Shown: piece by piece, positions 1 through 5,296 of the stretch
Position numbering within the stretch: the stretch's first letter is position 1
Layout of the letters: every line of letters starts with the position of its first letter
Assembly (NCBI GenBank): GCA_013813675.1
Contig: JACCRH010000440.1
Location: forward strand, 1-5,973
Direction: 5' to 3'
DNA: 5,973 nt
From: Gemmatimonadales bacterium
GTDB lineage: Bacteria; Gemmatimonadota; Gemmatimonadetes; Gemmatimonadales; GWC2-71-9
Made by a program: the position numbers and the translations under genes
The notes under the pieces: model-generated
What the model was told of the DNA's origin: nothing
The model's input: the letters and a program-made list of their open reading frames with translations, nothing else
The model's database searches: none

Positions 1-115
1 AGCGCACGCGGCTTGGGAGTGACGTGAGGGATAGTGGACGAGCGCGAGCTGGTCTGTACTGCCAAGTCACTCGACCTCAGTCCTCCTGACCCCCACGCCC
101 ACTTCCAAACCACTT

Positions 116-412
116 CGCCCCGCTTCCTGCCCGTCCCCGAACAACGCCGCCGAACCTGTCTCCGTCCAGGTGGTGACCGACTGGCTCAGGCGAGCCGAGA
201 AGCTGGCCAAGCTGGAACCCCTCCCCCACGGCGCATGGCATCCGTTCCGGCGGAAGTGGGCGACCGAACGAAAGCACCTGAGCCCGCAGGACACGGCCGC
301 TGTAGGTGGGTGGACCGACCTGACGACCCTCCAACGGGTCTACCAGACCGCCGACGCGGAAACGATGGAAGCGGTGGTGATGGGATCGAAACGCCTGCGG
401 AAACTCGGATAA
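116..412 (+). pseudogene. Tyrosine recombinase (phage-type integrase), C-terminal remnant
   Basis: This is the C-terminal part of a tyrosine site-specific recombinase, the class that cuts and rejoins DNA at attachment sites through a covalent 3'-phosphotyrosine. Reading from the GTG at 170, residues 24-27 form the H-x-x-R box (HPFR), G46-G47-W48 sits where the second catalytic His/Trp is found, and Y58 (codon 341-343) is the expected nucleophile. Family-like residues (WLRRAEKLAKLE) come just before. Recognisable similarity reaches back to about 116, upstream of any good start, and the frame is closed by a TAG at 32-34. The first catalytic Arg box, the core-binding domain and the arm-binding domain are absent; an intact enzyme usually has 300-400 residues. 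It is therefore read as a 5'-truncated, inactive remnant. The alternative is that an upstream part lies in another frame or beyond the window edge. It points toward the tRNA fragment at 772-814, as an integrase beside its attachment site would. Confidence 0.72.
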
Positions 413-452
413 AGCGTGCCAAGGCCGCTCAAAGGGTCGGAAGAGGCGACCC

Positions 453-498
453 TTATTCCGACACAAGCACAACACAGGTCAGACGGCATTATTCCGAC
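453..498. repeat. 10-bp direct repeat TTATTCCGAC, two copies
   Basis: TTATTCCGAC occurs at 453-462 and again at 489-498, 36 bases apart start to start. A shorter copy of the first six bases (TTATTC) lies at 536-541. Short directly repeated sites next to an integrase gene resemble the arm-type binding sites of integrases or excisionases, but no such role can be shown here. Confidence 0.45.
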
Positions 499-517
499 TG
501 CGGGTAACAGCGTTAAG

Positions 518-538
518 TAATTGCCATACCGGCAATTA
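518..538. repeat. Perfect 8-bp inverted repeat with 5-base loop
   Basis: TAATTGCC (518-525) and GGCAATTA (531-538) are perfect reverse complements around the loop ATACC. The element is AT-rich at its outer ends in an otherwise GC-rich region and no T-run follows, so it looks more like a protein-binding palindrome than a terminator. It lies 106 bases past the integrase remnant. An operator, or an integrase- or excisionase-binding site, would fit, but neither is demonstrated. Confidence 0.45.
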
Positions 539-771
539 TTCTCCTGTGGGAGATGCTGCGCACGGGATTAGCGGGGGTTCTCGCGCGCCCCGTGTGGCTT
601 TTGGAGGGGGACGATTGCGGGCTCGTGCGTGGTTAAATCCGGGGACGTGGTCATGGGTTTGGTCATGATGGGCACGGAATCGCCGGTATTCGAGCCCGAG
701 TGATCGGGGGAAAACCCGGCTAAGTCATTGACTCACGGCGAAGGACCCGTAAGTCGCCCTCCCTGCCGGTA

Positions 772-814
772 GACTTTGGATCCGTTAATGGAGGTTCGAA
801 TCCTCCAGGGCCAA
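772..814 (+). tRNA. tRNA-Gln(TTG) 3' half without a 5' half; probable att core
   Basis: From 772 the sequence reads as the 3' part of a tRNA. It has an anticodon loop C-T-[TTG]-G-A at 774-780 (anticodon 776-778, Gln), the 3' side of the anticodon stem at 781-785, a four-base variable region, a perfect T arm (GGAGG 790-794, loop TTCGAAT 795-801, CCTCC 802-806), a 3' acceptor strand at 807-813 and discriminator A814. CCA is not encoded. Upstream, the acceptor strand that should pair (TGGCCCT), a D arm and the 5' anticodon-stem strand are missing; only the inner two anticodon-stem pairs survive, with one mismatch and two G-T pairs further out. It is therefore not a working tRNA gene. Identity running from the anticodon loop to the 3' end is the usual extent of a core sequence carried by tRNA-integrating elements, so this is read as an attachment-site scar. 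The Gln identity rests on the anticodon alone. Confidence 0.68.
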
Positions 815-831
815 CTGGACTTAGCGTTTCG

Positions 832-852
832 TGGTAAAGTTTCTTGGTAAAG
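832..852. repeat. Short direct repeat TGGTAAAG, 13-base period
   Basis: TGGTAAAG occurs at 832-839 and 845-852, just downstream of the tRNA fragment and before the GC-rich hairpin. It may be chance or a remnant of local duplication; no function is assigned. Confidence 0.3.
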
Positions 853-871
853 GCCCCCATATCGCCATGAC

Positions 872-903
872 CCCCCCCCGGCTGGCACCGCGGGGGGGCT
901 TCT
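872..903 (+). terminator. GC-rich terminator-like hairpin after the tRNA fragment
   Basis: A run of nine C (871-879) followed by G880 pairs with C891 and a run of seven G (892-898), giving a stem of about eight G-C pairs around a ten-base loop. The following bases, CTTCTCT, are only a weak T-tract. The position, about 57 bases past the tRNA 3' end, fits the native terminator of the tRNA gene, which would make this side of the att core the original chromosomal side. The downstream side on the minus strand lacks a T-run, so the plus-strand reading is preferred. Confidence 0.55.
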
Positions 904-925
904 CTATGTCTCGGGGGTGTGGTCG

Positions 926-1123
926 TTACGTGCTGGGCGATAAGCCCCGTGCATACTCTGAAGACAGCGCCGCGCTGAGCCTGGCACCAGGTAACGCCGA
1001 CCTTCTCTGGGCCGCTGATTCGGCCCGCCTAGTGAGCATCGCCTCCAGCCGTTCGGTCGCCCGGTCCTGCATCCCCGGGACGACATGGGAGTAGGTATCA
1101 AGCGTGAGCTGGACGTTGGAATG
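926..1123 (-). pseudogene. Second tyrosine recombinase, C-terminal remnant (frameshifted)
   Basis: Read on the minus strand from 1123 down to the TAA at 928-926, a 65-residue frame begins HSNVQLTLDTYSHVVPGMQD. This is the catalytic C-terminus of an integrase: the second catalytic His opens the fragment, the Tyr nucleophile is codon 1093-1091, and a helical tail rich in Ala, Arg and Glu follows. The frame has no start codon. Immediately upstream, one base out of frame, CTC-GG at 1128-1124 would supply the Leu-Gly that normally precedes this His, so one base appears to have been lost near 1124. A few codons further up similarity fades and stops appear. The core-binding domain and the other catalytic residues are absent, so it cannot be active. 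Its motifs differ clearly from those of the 116-412 remnant, so it came from a different element. It points at the tRNA fragment from the other side. Confidence 0.72.
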
Positions 1124-1126
1124 CCG

Positions 1127-1381
1127 AGCCGTTGAGGCGCAAAGCGGTCAAGTCAGTGTCGACAGTACACTGGGTCAGGACAGCCGGTTCAGCTTCACCA
1201 TTCCGAGAGCAAACTGACATCCTTGCGATAGGAGGGCCCCTCCCGAGGTGTCCGACGCCGCGTGCTCCGGGGGTGCGTTCGTCAGCCGGCCGAAATTGAT
1301 GCCTTCAATTCTTTAGGGGCCAACTTGCGAGTCTCACCCCGATCGCAGATACTGGAGGAGTGCGGGCCAGGAGATAATACC
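1127..1381. other. Gene-free stretch between integrase remnant and small gene
   Basis: No coding region is supported. On the minus strand a 38-codon frame opens with an ATG near 1222 but lacks a usable ribosome-binding site and resembles nothing. Three small palindromes are visible: CAGTGT/ACACTG (1154-1159 and 1167-1172, 7-base loop), GGAGG/CCTCC (1231-1235 and 1239-1243) and AATTGA/TCAATT (1294-1299 and 1305-1310, 5-base loop). The last lies about 70 bases upstream of the 1382 gene and could be an operator for it. A clear sigma-70-type promoter was not found. Confidence 0.35.
1369..1374 (+). promoter_or_regulatory. Ribosome-binding site for the gene at 1382
   Basis: AGGAGA lies seven bases before the ATG at 1382. 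This decides the start: the same frame is open back to before 1262, but the upstream part has no comparable site and shows no protein-like composition. Confidence 0.65.
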
Positions 1382-1603
1382 ATGCGCTATCGTCGGCGCT
1401 CCGTCAGCTACGCCGGGCAGCCGTTCAGTTTCGAGCTGATCGAGAGAACCTCGGGCAAGACCGGGTTCGTCTGGGCCGTATCCCGGCGGGGCGAGTTCAT
1501 CGGGACTCTGACCAGTCCCGAGGAGATCACGACCAGGGAGTTCGACGTCCGCTGCACCCGGTGGTTGGCTGATCTGCTGGGCGGCCTGCAGCCCAAGAAG
1601 TGA
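1382..1603 (+). CDS. Small protein of unknown function (73 residues)
   Basis: I do not recognise this protein. It begins MRYRRRSVSY, a basic start, and alternates short hydrophobic and polar stretches (FSFELIER, GFVWAVSRRGEFIG), as in a small beta-rich fold. It ends in a probable helix (RCTRWLADLLGGL). There is no signal peptide, membrane segment or metal-binding cysteine pattern; the single Cys is in the C-terminal helix. The ATG at 1382 is chosen for its good ribosome-binding site at 1369-1374; the frame is open further upstream to a possible start at 1262. The stop lies ten bases from the stop of the convergent histidine kinase gene, with no terminator hairpin in the gap, so transcripts from the two strands probably overlap. 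Its GC-rich codon use resembles its neighbours. Real coding is likely because of the start signal and protein-like composition; function unknown. Confidence 0.6.
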   Translation: MRYRRRSVSYAGQPFSFELIERTSGKTGFVWAVSRRGEFIGTLTSPEEITTREFDVRCTRWLADLLGGLQPKK

Positions 1604-1613
1604 GGCAGGCGCG

Positions 1614-4600
1614 CTACCTCAGGACACCCGACACCCCCTTCAGCAGCTGCGCCGGTGTAAAGGGCTTCCGCACGAACGGCGCCCCGTCGGCCATGAGCTG
1701 GCGCCACACCACGTTCTCCCCGATGTCCCCGGACATGAAGAGGATCGGCACTCCGGGATAGAGCTCTCGAAGCGTCTCGCTCAACTGGCGGCCGTTCATC
1801 CGCGGCATCAGTACGTCGGTGAGCACCAGGCTGGGCTTCTCGCCGGACTCGCTCAAGACTCGCAACGCGTCCTGGCCATCCTCGGCGGCCAGGACCTGGT
1901 AGCCCTCCTCCTTCAAGATCCGCCTCGCCAACTCCCGCACCGAACGCTCGTCTTCCACCACGAGAATGCTGGCCCTCCTGGACCCTGGGGGTCGGGGCAG
2001 CTCCCACCCCCCACCGGATATCTCCCCGCTGGATCCCGCCCCCTGCCGGGCCGATGGCCAATAGAGCTTCAGCACCGTGCCGCGCCCGGGGGCGCTTTCG
2101 GCCCAGACGTGGCCGCCATGGCGCTTGACGATGCCGTACACCATCGAGAGTCCAAGACCGGTCCCTTCACCGACGTTCTTGGTCGTGAAGAACGGCTCGA
2201 ACACGCGGGCCAGAGTGGGGGCATCCATTCCGTGACCAGTGTCCGACACGGTGAGAAGGACGTAGCTGCCGGGCGTGATCGGGAAATCATGGCCCTGCAT
2301 GTCGGAGTCAGTGAGCTCGACGTCCTCGAAACCGATAGTGACCCTGCCGCCGGTTTCCGTGGCGTCCCGCGCATTCGCCACCAGATTGATCAGCACCTGT
2401 TCGACCTGAGTGGGGTCGGCGGCGACGGAGCAGGTGTCGCGGCCGGCCTCGATCACCAGGTCCTTGTCGGTGCCGAGCAGCTGCTGCAGCACCGGCCGGA
2501 GGCCGAGCGTCAACGCCCGCAGGTCCACGACTCGCGGCTGGGTCATCTGTTTGCGCGAGAAGGTCAGCAGCTGGTTGGTGATCCGAGCCGTCCGGTCAGC
2601 GGCCGTCAGCACCACGCGCAAGTCGGCGGCCTGGGGGTGTTCCGGCCCCAAGGCGCGCAGAATGAACTCACCGAAGCCCAGCACCGTGGTCATCTGATTG
2701 TTGACCTCGTGCGCGACTCCGCCCGCCAGGGTTCCGACCGACTGGAGCCGTTCGGCATCACGCAGTTGCCGTTCGGTGCGCCGCTCGGCGGTCACGTCCC
2801 AGAACATGGCCACGCCGGCGATGATGTTGCCTTGAGCGTCGCGCACCGGCGCGGCGTTGATCACCAGCTCCGCGCGCTGGCCCCCGGGGGTTTCGATCAG
2901 GACGGTCTCGTTGGCGACGGTCTCTCCCAGCCGAATCGCCCGCGAGAGCGGCCATTCCTCGGGCTCGATGGCCAGCCCGTCCGGATGCACCCCGCGCCAA
3001 TGCTCGCCGGGCACCCCGGGCGGCGTAGAGACATCGGCTCGGCCGAAGATTTTCCACACCCGCGGGTTCGCGAAGGTGATCCGGCCGGATGGCGCGTCGG
3101 CCAGTACGATCGCCAGCGGGGCCTGCTCCAGCACGGTCAGGAGCTGGCGTCGCTCGATGTCGCGTTCACCCGCCAGACGCTCGGCTGCCTCTCGTGACTG
3201 CACGAAGTCCGTCACATCCGTACCTGAGGCCAGGATCCCGGTCACTGCCCCGTCCGCTCCCCGCATCGGCTGGTACACGAAGTTCACGTACCGGGTCTCG
3301 AGCCCTTCGGCGGGCGCGCGCTCGACCTGGATGGCCAACTCGTTGCCGACGAACGGCTCGCCCGTGCGATATACCCTGTCGAGCAGCTCGAAGAAGCCCT
3401 GCCCCTCCACTTCGGGCAGGGCGGACCGCACCGGCTTGCCCAGAATCTCCCGGACACCGATCAGCCGGTGGTACGCCGCATTGCTGAGCTCGACCACATG
3501 ATCCGGTCCGCGCAGCACGGTCAGGAAGGTGGGCGACAGCTCGAAAACCCGTGCCAGTTGAAGTCGTTCCGCGTCGCGCTCCGCCGCGGCGACCTCGGCG
3601 GCCTGCCGCCCCCGCCGCTCCTGCTCGACCGCGTGAACATTGTGCAAAGCATGGGTGATCTCCCGGGCAATCTGGCTGAAAAACCTGCGGTACTCCTCGT
3701 CCACCCGCAGACGCGGATTGACTCCTACGATCAACCAGCCATTCAGTCCGGCGTCTCCTCCGCTCCTGGCCATGGGCACCATCAGTGCCTCGCGAATGGC
3801 CTCGGGCCAACCCTCGCGACGTATCGACCCGACAGTGGTGATGAGGTCTTCTACCACCACCGGGAGCTGATCGCTTGTCGCAGGTGGCACCGGCCAGACG
3901 CCGGCACCCGAATGATCGAGCGTGGGCGGGCCGGCCGGATGGCCAGCGGCAAGTCCCGCGGAGTCAGCCAGTCGGTACACGCCCATCGCGGGATCGTGGA
4001 CGTACAGCAGAGCGAAGCCGACCTCCCCACTCTCCGCCTCCAGCGTCGAGATGGCAATCGCGATGACCTCCTGCTCCGACTCCGCCTCCAGCTCGTTGGC
4101 GGCAAGTTCCTGAAGAATCCGGGCCCGGCGCTCGGTGAGCACCCGCTTGGTGGTTTCCTGCACCGTCACCAGCACCCCACCGACATCACCATCGTCGTCG
4201 AGGATCGGGCTGTAGCTGTAGCTCCAGTAGACATCCTCCACCCGATCACCACGCGTGATCGGGACCAGCCGGTCCTCGTGCCAGGTTGCTTCCCCTCCCC
4301 CCATCACCGCCTCGATCTCCGGTCCGATGAGCGGCCAGATCTCAGCCCAACACGCCCGTCCTCCCTGGCCCAGGGCGTTCGGGTGCCGGTCGGGTCCCAG
4401 ACTTCGGCGGTAGGCGTCGTTATAGAACTGAACGAGATCGGGGCCCCACCAGATGAACATCGGGTGGCGGGTGCTGAGCAGCACACCGACGGCCGTGCGA
4501 AGGCTCTGGGGCCACTCGCTCACCGGTCCAAGCGCGGTCGAGCCCCAGTCGAAGGCGCGGATGAGGGCGCCCATCTCACCCCCACCCTCAAGGAATCGGC

Positions 4601-4631
4601 CCGCGCGGTGGTCAGCGGAGGTCGCGGTCAT
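1614..4631 (-). CDS. Hybrid sensor histidine kinase PAS-GAF-PAS-PAS-HisKA-HATPase-REC
   Basis: A soluble hybrid histidine kinase of 1005 residues. It autophosphorylates on His with ATP and hands the phosphate to its own receiver domain. Domains in order: an N-terminal PAS-type domain (about 27-162, with motifs HPMFIWWGPDLVQFYNDAYR and WSYSYSPI), a GAF domain (about 168-335), a second PAS (about 355-475), a third PAS (about 493-615), HisKA with phosphoacceptor His641 (AHEVNN), and HATPase. The HATPase has an N box around Asn753, DTGHG at 797-801, an F box FEPFFTTK and a G2 box GEGTGLGL. The C-terminal receiver (about 887-1005) has acidic Glu893/Asp894, phosphoacceptor Asp939, Ser967 and Lys989, all present. 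All catalytic residues are in place, so it should be active. No transmembrane segment or signal peptide is seen, so it acts in the cytoplasm. Short helical linkers (about 335-360 and 475-493) look coiled-coil. The ATG at 4631 lacks a clear ribosome-binding site and lies 15 bases after the upstream stop, which suggests translational coupling; Met20, behind a purine-rich stretch, is an alternative start. The signal and the output regulator are unknown. Confidence 0.95.
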   Translation of the reverse strand: MTATSADHRAGRFLEGGGEMGALIRAFDWGSTALGPVSEWPQSLRTAVGVLLSTRHPMFIWWGPDLVQFYNDAYRRSLGPDRHPNALGQGGRACWAEIWPLIGPEIEAVMGGGEATWHEDRLVPITRGDRVEDVYWSYSYSPILDDDGDVGGVLVTVQETTKRVLTERRARILQELAANELEAESEQEVIAIAISTLEAESGEVGFALLYVHDPAMGVYRLADSAGLAAGHPAGPPTLDHSGAGVWPVPPATSDQLPVVVEDLITTVGSIRREGWPEAIREALMVPMARSGGDAGLNGWLIVGVNPRLRVDEEYRRFFSQIAREITHALHNVHAVEQERRGRQAAEVAAAERDAERLQLARVFELSPTFLTVLRGPDHVVELSNAAYHRLIGVREILGKPVRSALPEVEGQGFFELLDRVYRTGEPFVGNELAIQVERAPAEGLETRYVNFVYQPMRGADGAVTGILASGTDVTDFVQSREAAERLAGERDIERRQLLTVLEQAPLAIVLADAPSGRITFANPRVWKIFGRADVSTPPGVPGEHWRGVHPDGLAIEPEEWPLSRAIRLGETVANETVLIETPGGQRAELVINAAPVRDAQGNIIAGVAMFWDVTAERRTERQLRDAERLQSVGTLAGGVAHEVNNQMTTVLGFGEFILRALGPEHPQAADLRVVLTAADRTARITNQLLTFSRKQMTQPRVVDLRALTLGLRPVLQQLLGTDKDLVIEAGRDTCSVAADPTQVEQVLINLVANARDATETGGRVTIGFEDVELTDSDMQGHDFPITPGSYVLLTVSDTGHGMDAPTLARVFEPFFTTKNVGEGTGLGLSMVYGIVKRHGGHVWAESAPGRGTVLKLYWPSARQGAGSSGEISGGGWELPRPPGSRRASILVVEDERSVRELARRILKEEGYQVLAAEDGQDALRVLSESGEKPSLVLTDVLMPRMNGRQLSETLRELYPGVPILFMSGDIGENVVWRQLMADGAPFVRKPFTPAQLLKGVSGVLR

Positions 4632-4646
4632 GCCGTCGACGCCGCT

Positions 4647-5084
4647 TTACTGCGGCACGCCTGAGGTCGTCTCATCCGAGGAAGCGGTGGAGGTCGGGTG
4701 TGCGGTCCCTGCGTGACGCGGCCTGTGATCGGCTTCCTCGACTCCAGCGCCGCTGAATTTGTGTTTGACCGTGTCACCCACCATGCCGGCCACCTTGGCG
4801 ATTCCCGCAGTTGCCGCCGCGGCCACGATCCCCTCCACCCCCTCCTTGAGGCCGAGGTTGTTCGCCGCCCGCATCAGCTTTTTCGAGGGTCGGGCGCCGG
4901 TCAGGCGCCGCGCACGCCTCCTGGCCTTACGACGACCAATATCCGGATGCAGCTCGAGGAGCTCCGCGACGGCCGTCGCAATTAGCCTCTTGTATTTTCG
5001 CTTGCTCACCTGGGTCTCTGCAGCCTTCAGTGCCTTGACCGTTCCCTGAGTTCCCAGTCCCGCCGCCATTTGCTTCCATCCCAT
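4647..5084 (-). CDS. Basic protein of unknown function, upstream of the hybrid kinase
   Basis: I do not recognise this 145-residue protein. Residues 1-80 are strongly basic, with an Arg/Lys cluster at 51-60 (RRKARRRARR) and further Lys at 68-69. Residues 84-103 form an Ala/Gly/Val-rich stretch that could be an amphipathic or weakly membrane-seeking helix. The last 30 residues are polar, rich in Ser, Thr and His, and probably disordered. There is no signal peptide and no Cys. The basic part could bind nucleic acid or an acidic partner, but that is a guess from composition. The ATG at 5084 has a perfect AGGAGG four bases before it. The stop is 15 bases before the hybrid kinase start on the same strand, so the two are probably co-transcribed and the protein may serve the kinase pathway. 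Two overlapping plus-strand frames are shadows. Confidence 0.68.
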   Translation of the reverse strand: MGWKQMAAGLGTQGTVKALKAAETQVSKRKYKRLIATAVAELLELHPDIGRRKARRRARRLTGARPSKKLMRAANNLGLKEGVEGIVAAAATAGIAKVAGMVGDTVKHKFSGAGVEEADHRPRHAGTAHPTSTASSDETTSGVPQ

Positions 5085-5088
5085 GGTG

Positions 5089-5094
5089 CCTCCT
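5089..5094 (-). promoter_or_regulatory. Ribosome-binding site for the gene ending at 4647
   Basis: On the minus strand AGGAGG lies at 5094-5089, four bases before the ATG at 5084. It matches the 16S rRNA consensus fully and fixes the start over the internal Met6. The spacing is shorter than usual. Confidence 0.65.
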
Positions 5095-5160
5095 GTGCCA
5101 GACTACTGTAGGGAGATTAGGTGCCGACAGCGGAGCGAACAAGGGATCGGGACAGGGGCC

Positions 5161-5179
5161 GGACCCCGGTAACGGGGCC
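5161..5179. repeat. Hairpin with GTAA tetraloop
   Basis: CCCCG (5164-5168) pairs with CGGGG (5173-5177) around GTAA, a loop of the stable GNRA type. Two outer G-C pairs (5161-5162 with 5178-5179) can add to the stem across a bulged A5163. The lack of a following T-run argues against a terminator. Its 3' arm can instead pair with 5241-5248. Confidence 0.5.
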
Positions 5180-5217
5180 AGAGTCTTGCGACCTGCGCCG
5201 CACTACTGCTGTTACCG

Positions 5218-5237
5218 CGCTCACAGAACGCTGAGCG
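5218..5237. repeat. Inverted repeat CGCTCA/TGAGCG
   Basis: Perfect six-base arms (5218-5223 and 5232-5237) flank an eight-base loop, about 60 bases before the GTG at 5297. It could be an operator half-site pair or a leader hairpin; no function is shown. Confidence 0.35.
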
Positions 5238-5296
5238 TGACCCCGTTAACCTAGCTACGACCAAGGGCTTAGGCCCGCAATCTTCGAGGACACGCC

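Larger units (their letters stand above)
413..771. other. Gene-free stretch between integrase remnant and tRNA fragment
   Basis: No convincing coding frame was found on either strand. The longest open frame crossing the start (34-507, +) is arginine/proline-rich shadow translation of the integrase remnant. What the stretch does hold is a set of short repeats (453-498 and 518-538, listed separately) and then about 230 bases with no recognisable feature. Given the integrase remnant on one side and a tRNA 3' half on the other, this is where the arm region of a former attP site would be expected. That assignment is an inference. Confidence 0.4.
5095..5296. promoter_or_regulatory. Divergent intergenic region with promoters and inverted repeats
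   Basis: This stretch separates two divergently read genes and must hold both promoters. For the minus-strand gene, TACAGT at 5110-5105 could be a -10 box giving a leader of about 14 bases, but no good -35 is seen. For the plus-strand gene, TTGCGA (5186-5191) and CTGTTA (5209-5214) with a 17-base spacer form only a weak candidate. Inverted repeats are dense: CCCCG-GTAA-CGGGG (5164-5177), CGCTCA/TGAGCG (5218-5223 and 5232-5237), and TAACGGGG (5170-5177) against CCCCGTTA (5241-5248). The motif CGGTAACG appears at 5167-5174 and again inside the next gene at 5320-5327, with GTTACCG at 5211-5217, and might be a shared operator. Confidence 0.45.

Noticed and set aside
34..507. 157-residue plus-strand open frame
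   Set aside because: It overlaps the integrase remnant in another frame, is Arg/Pro-rich with no recognisable motif, and has no ribosome-binding site.
653..703. Tiny plus-strand frame (16 codons) in the gene-free stretch
   Set aside because: It is too short, with no ribosome-binding site and no context to support translation.
742..814. Complete tRNA-Gln gene
   Set aside because: The upstream bases do not form the acceptor stem or a D arm, and the anticodon stem has a mismatch and G-T pairs; only the 3' half is real.
831..1094. 87-residue plus-strand open frame after the tRNA fragment
   Set aside because: It runs through the GC hairpin and lies antisense to a clear integrase C-terminus on the minus strand.
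1106..1222. 38-codon minus-strand frame opening with an ATG near 1222
   Set aside because: It has no properly spaced ribosome-binding site, no family resemblance, and ends inside the integrase remnant in a different frame.
2109..3197. 362-residue plus-strand open frame
   Set aside because: It lies antisense to the hybrid kinase catalytic region, whose minus-strand frame has all kinase motifs; high GC produces long shadow frames.
3468..4664. 398-residue plus-strand open frame
   Set aside because: It lies antisense to the PAS/GAF part of the hybrid kinase, with His/Arg/Pro-rich shadow composition and no motif.
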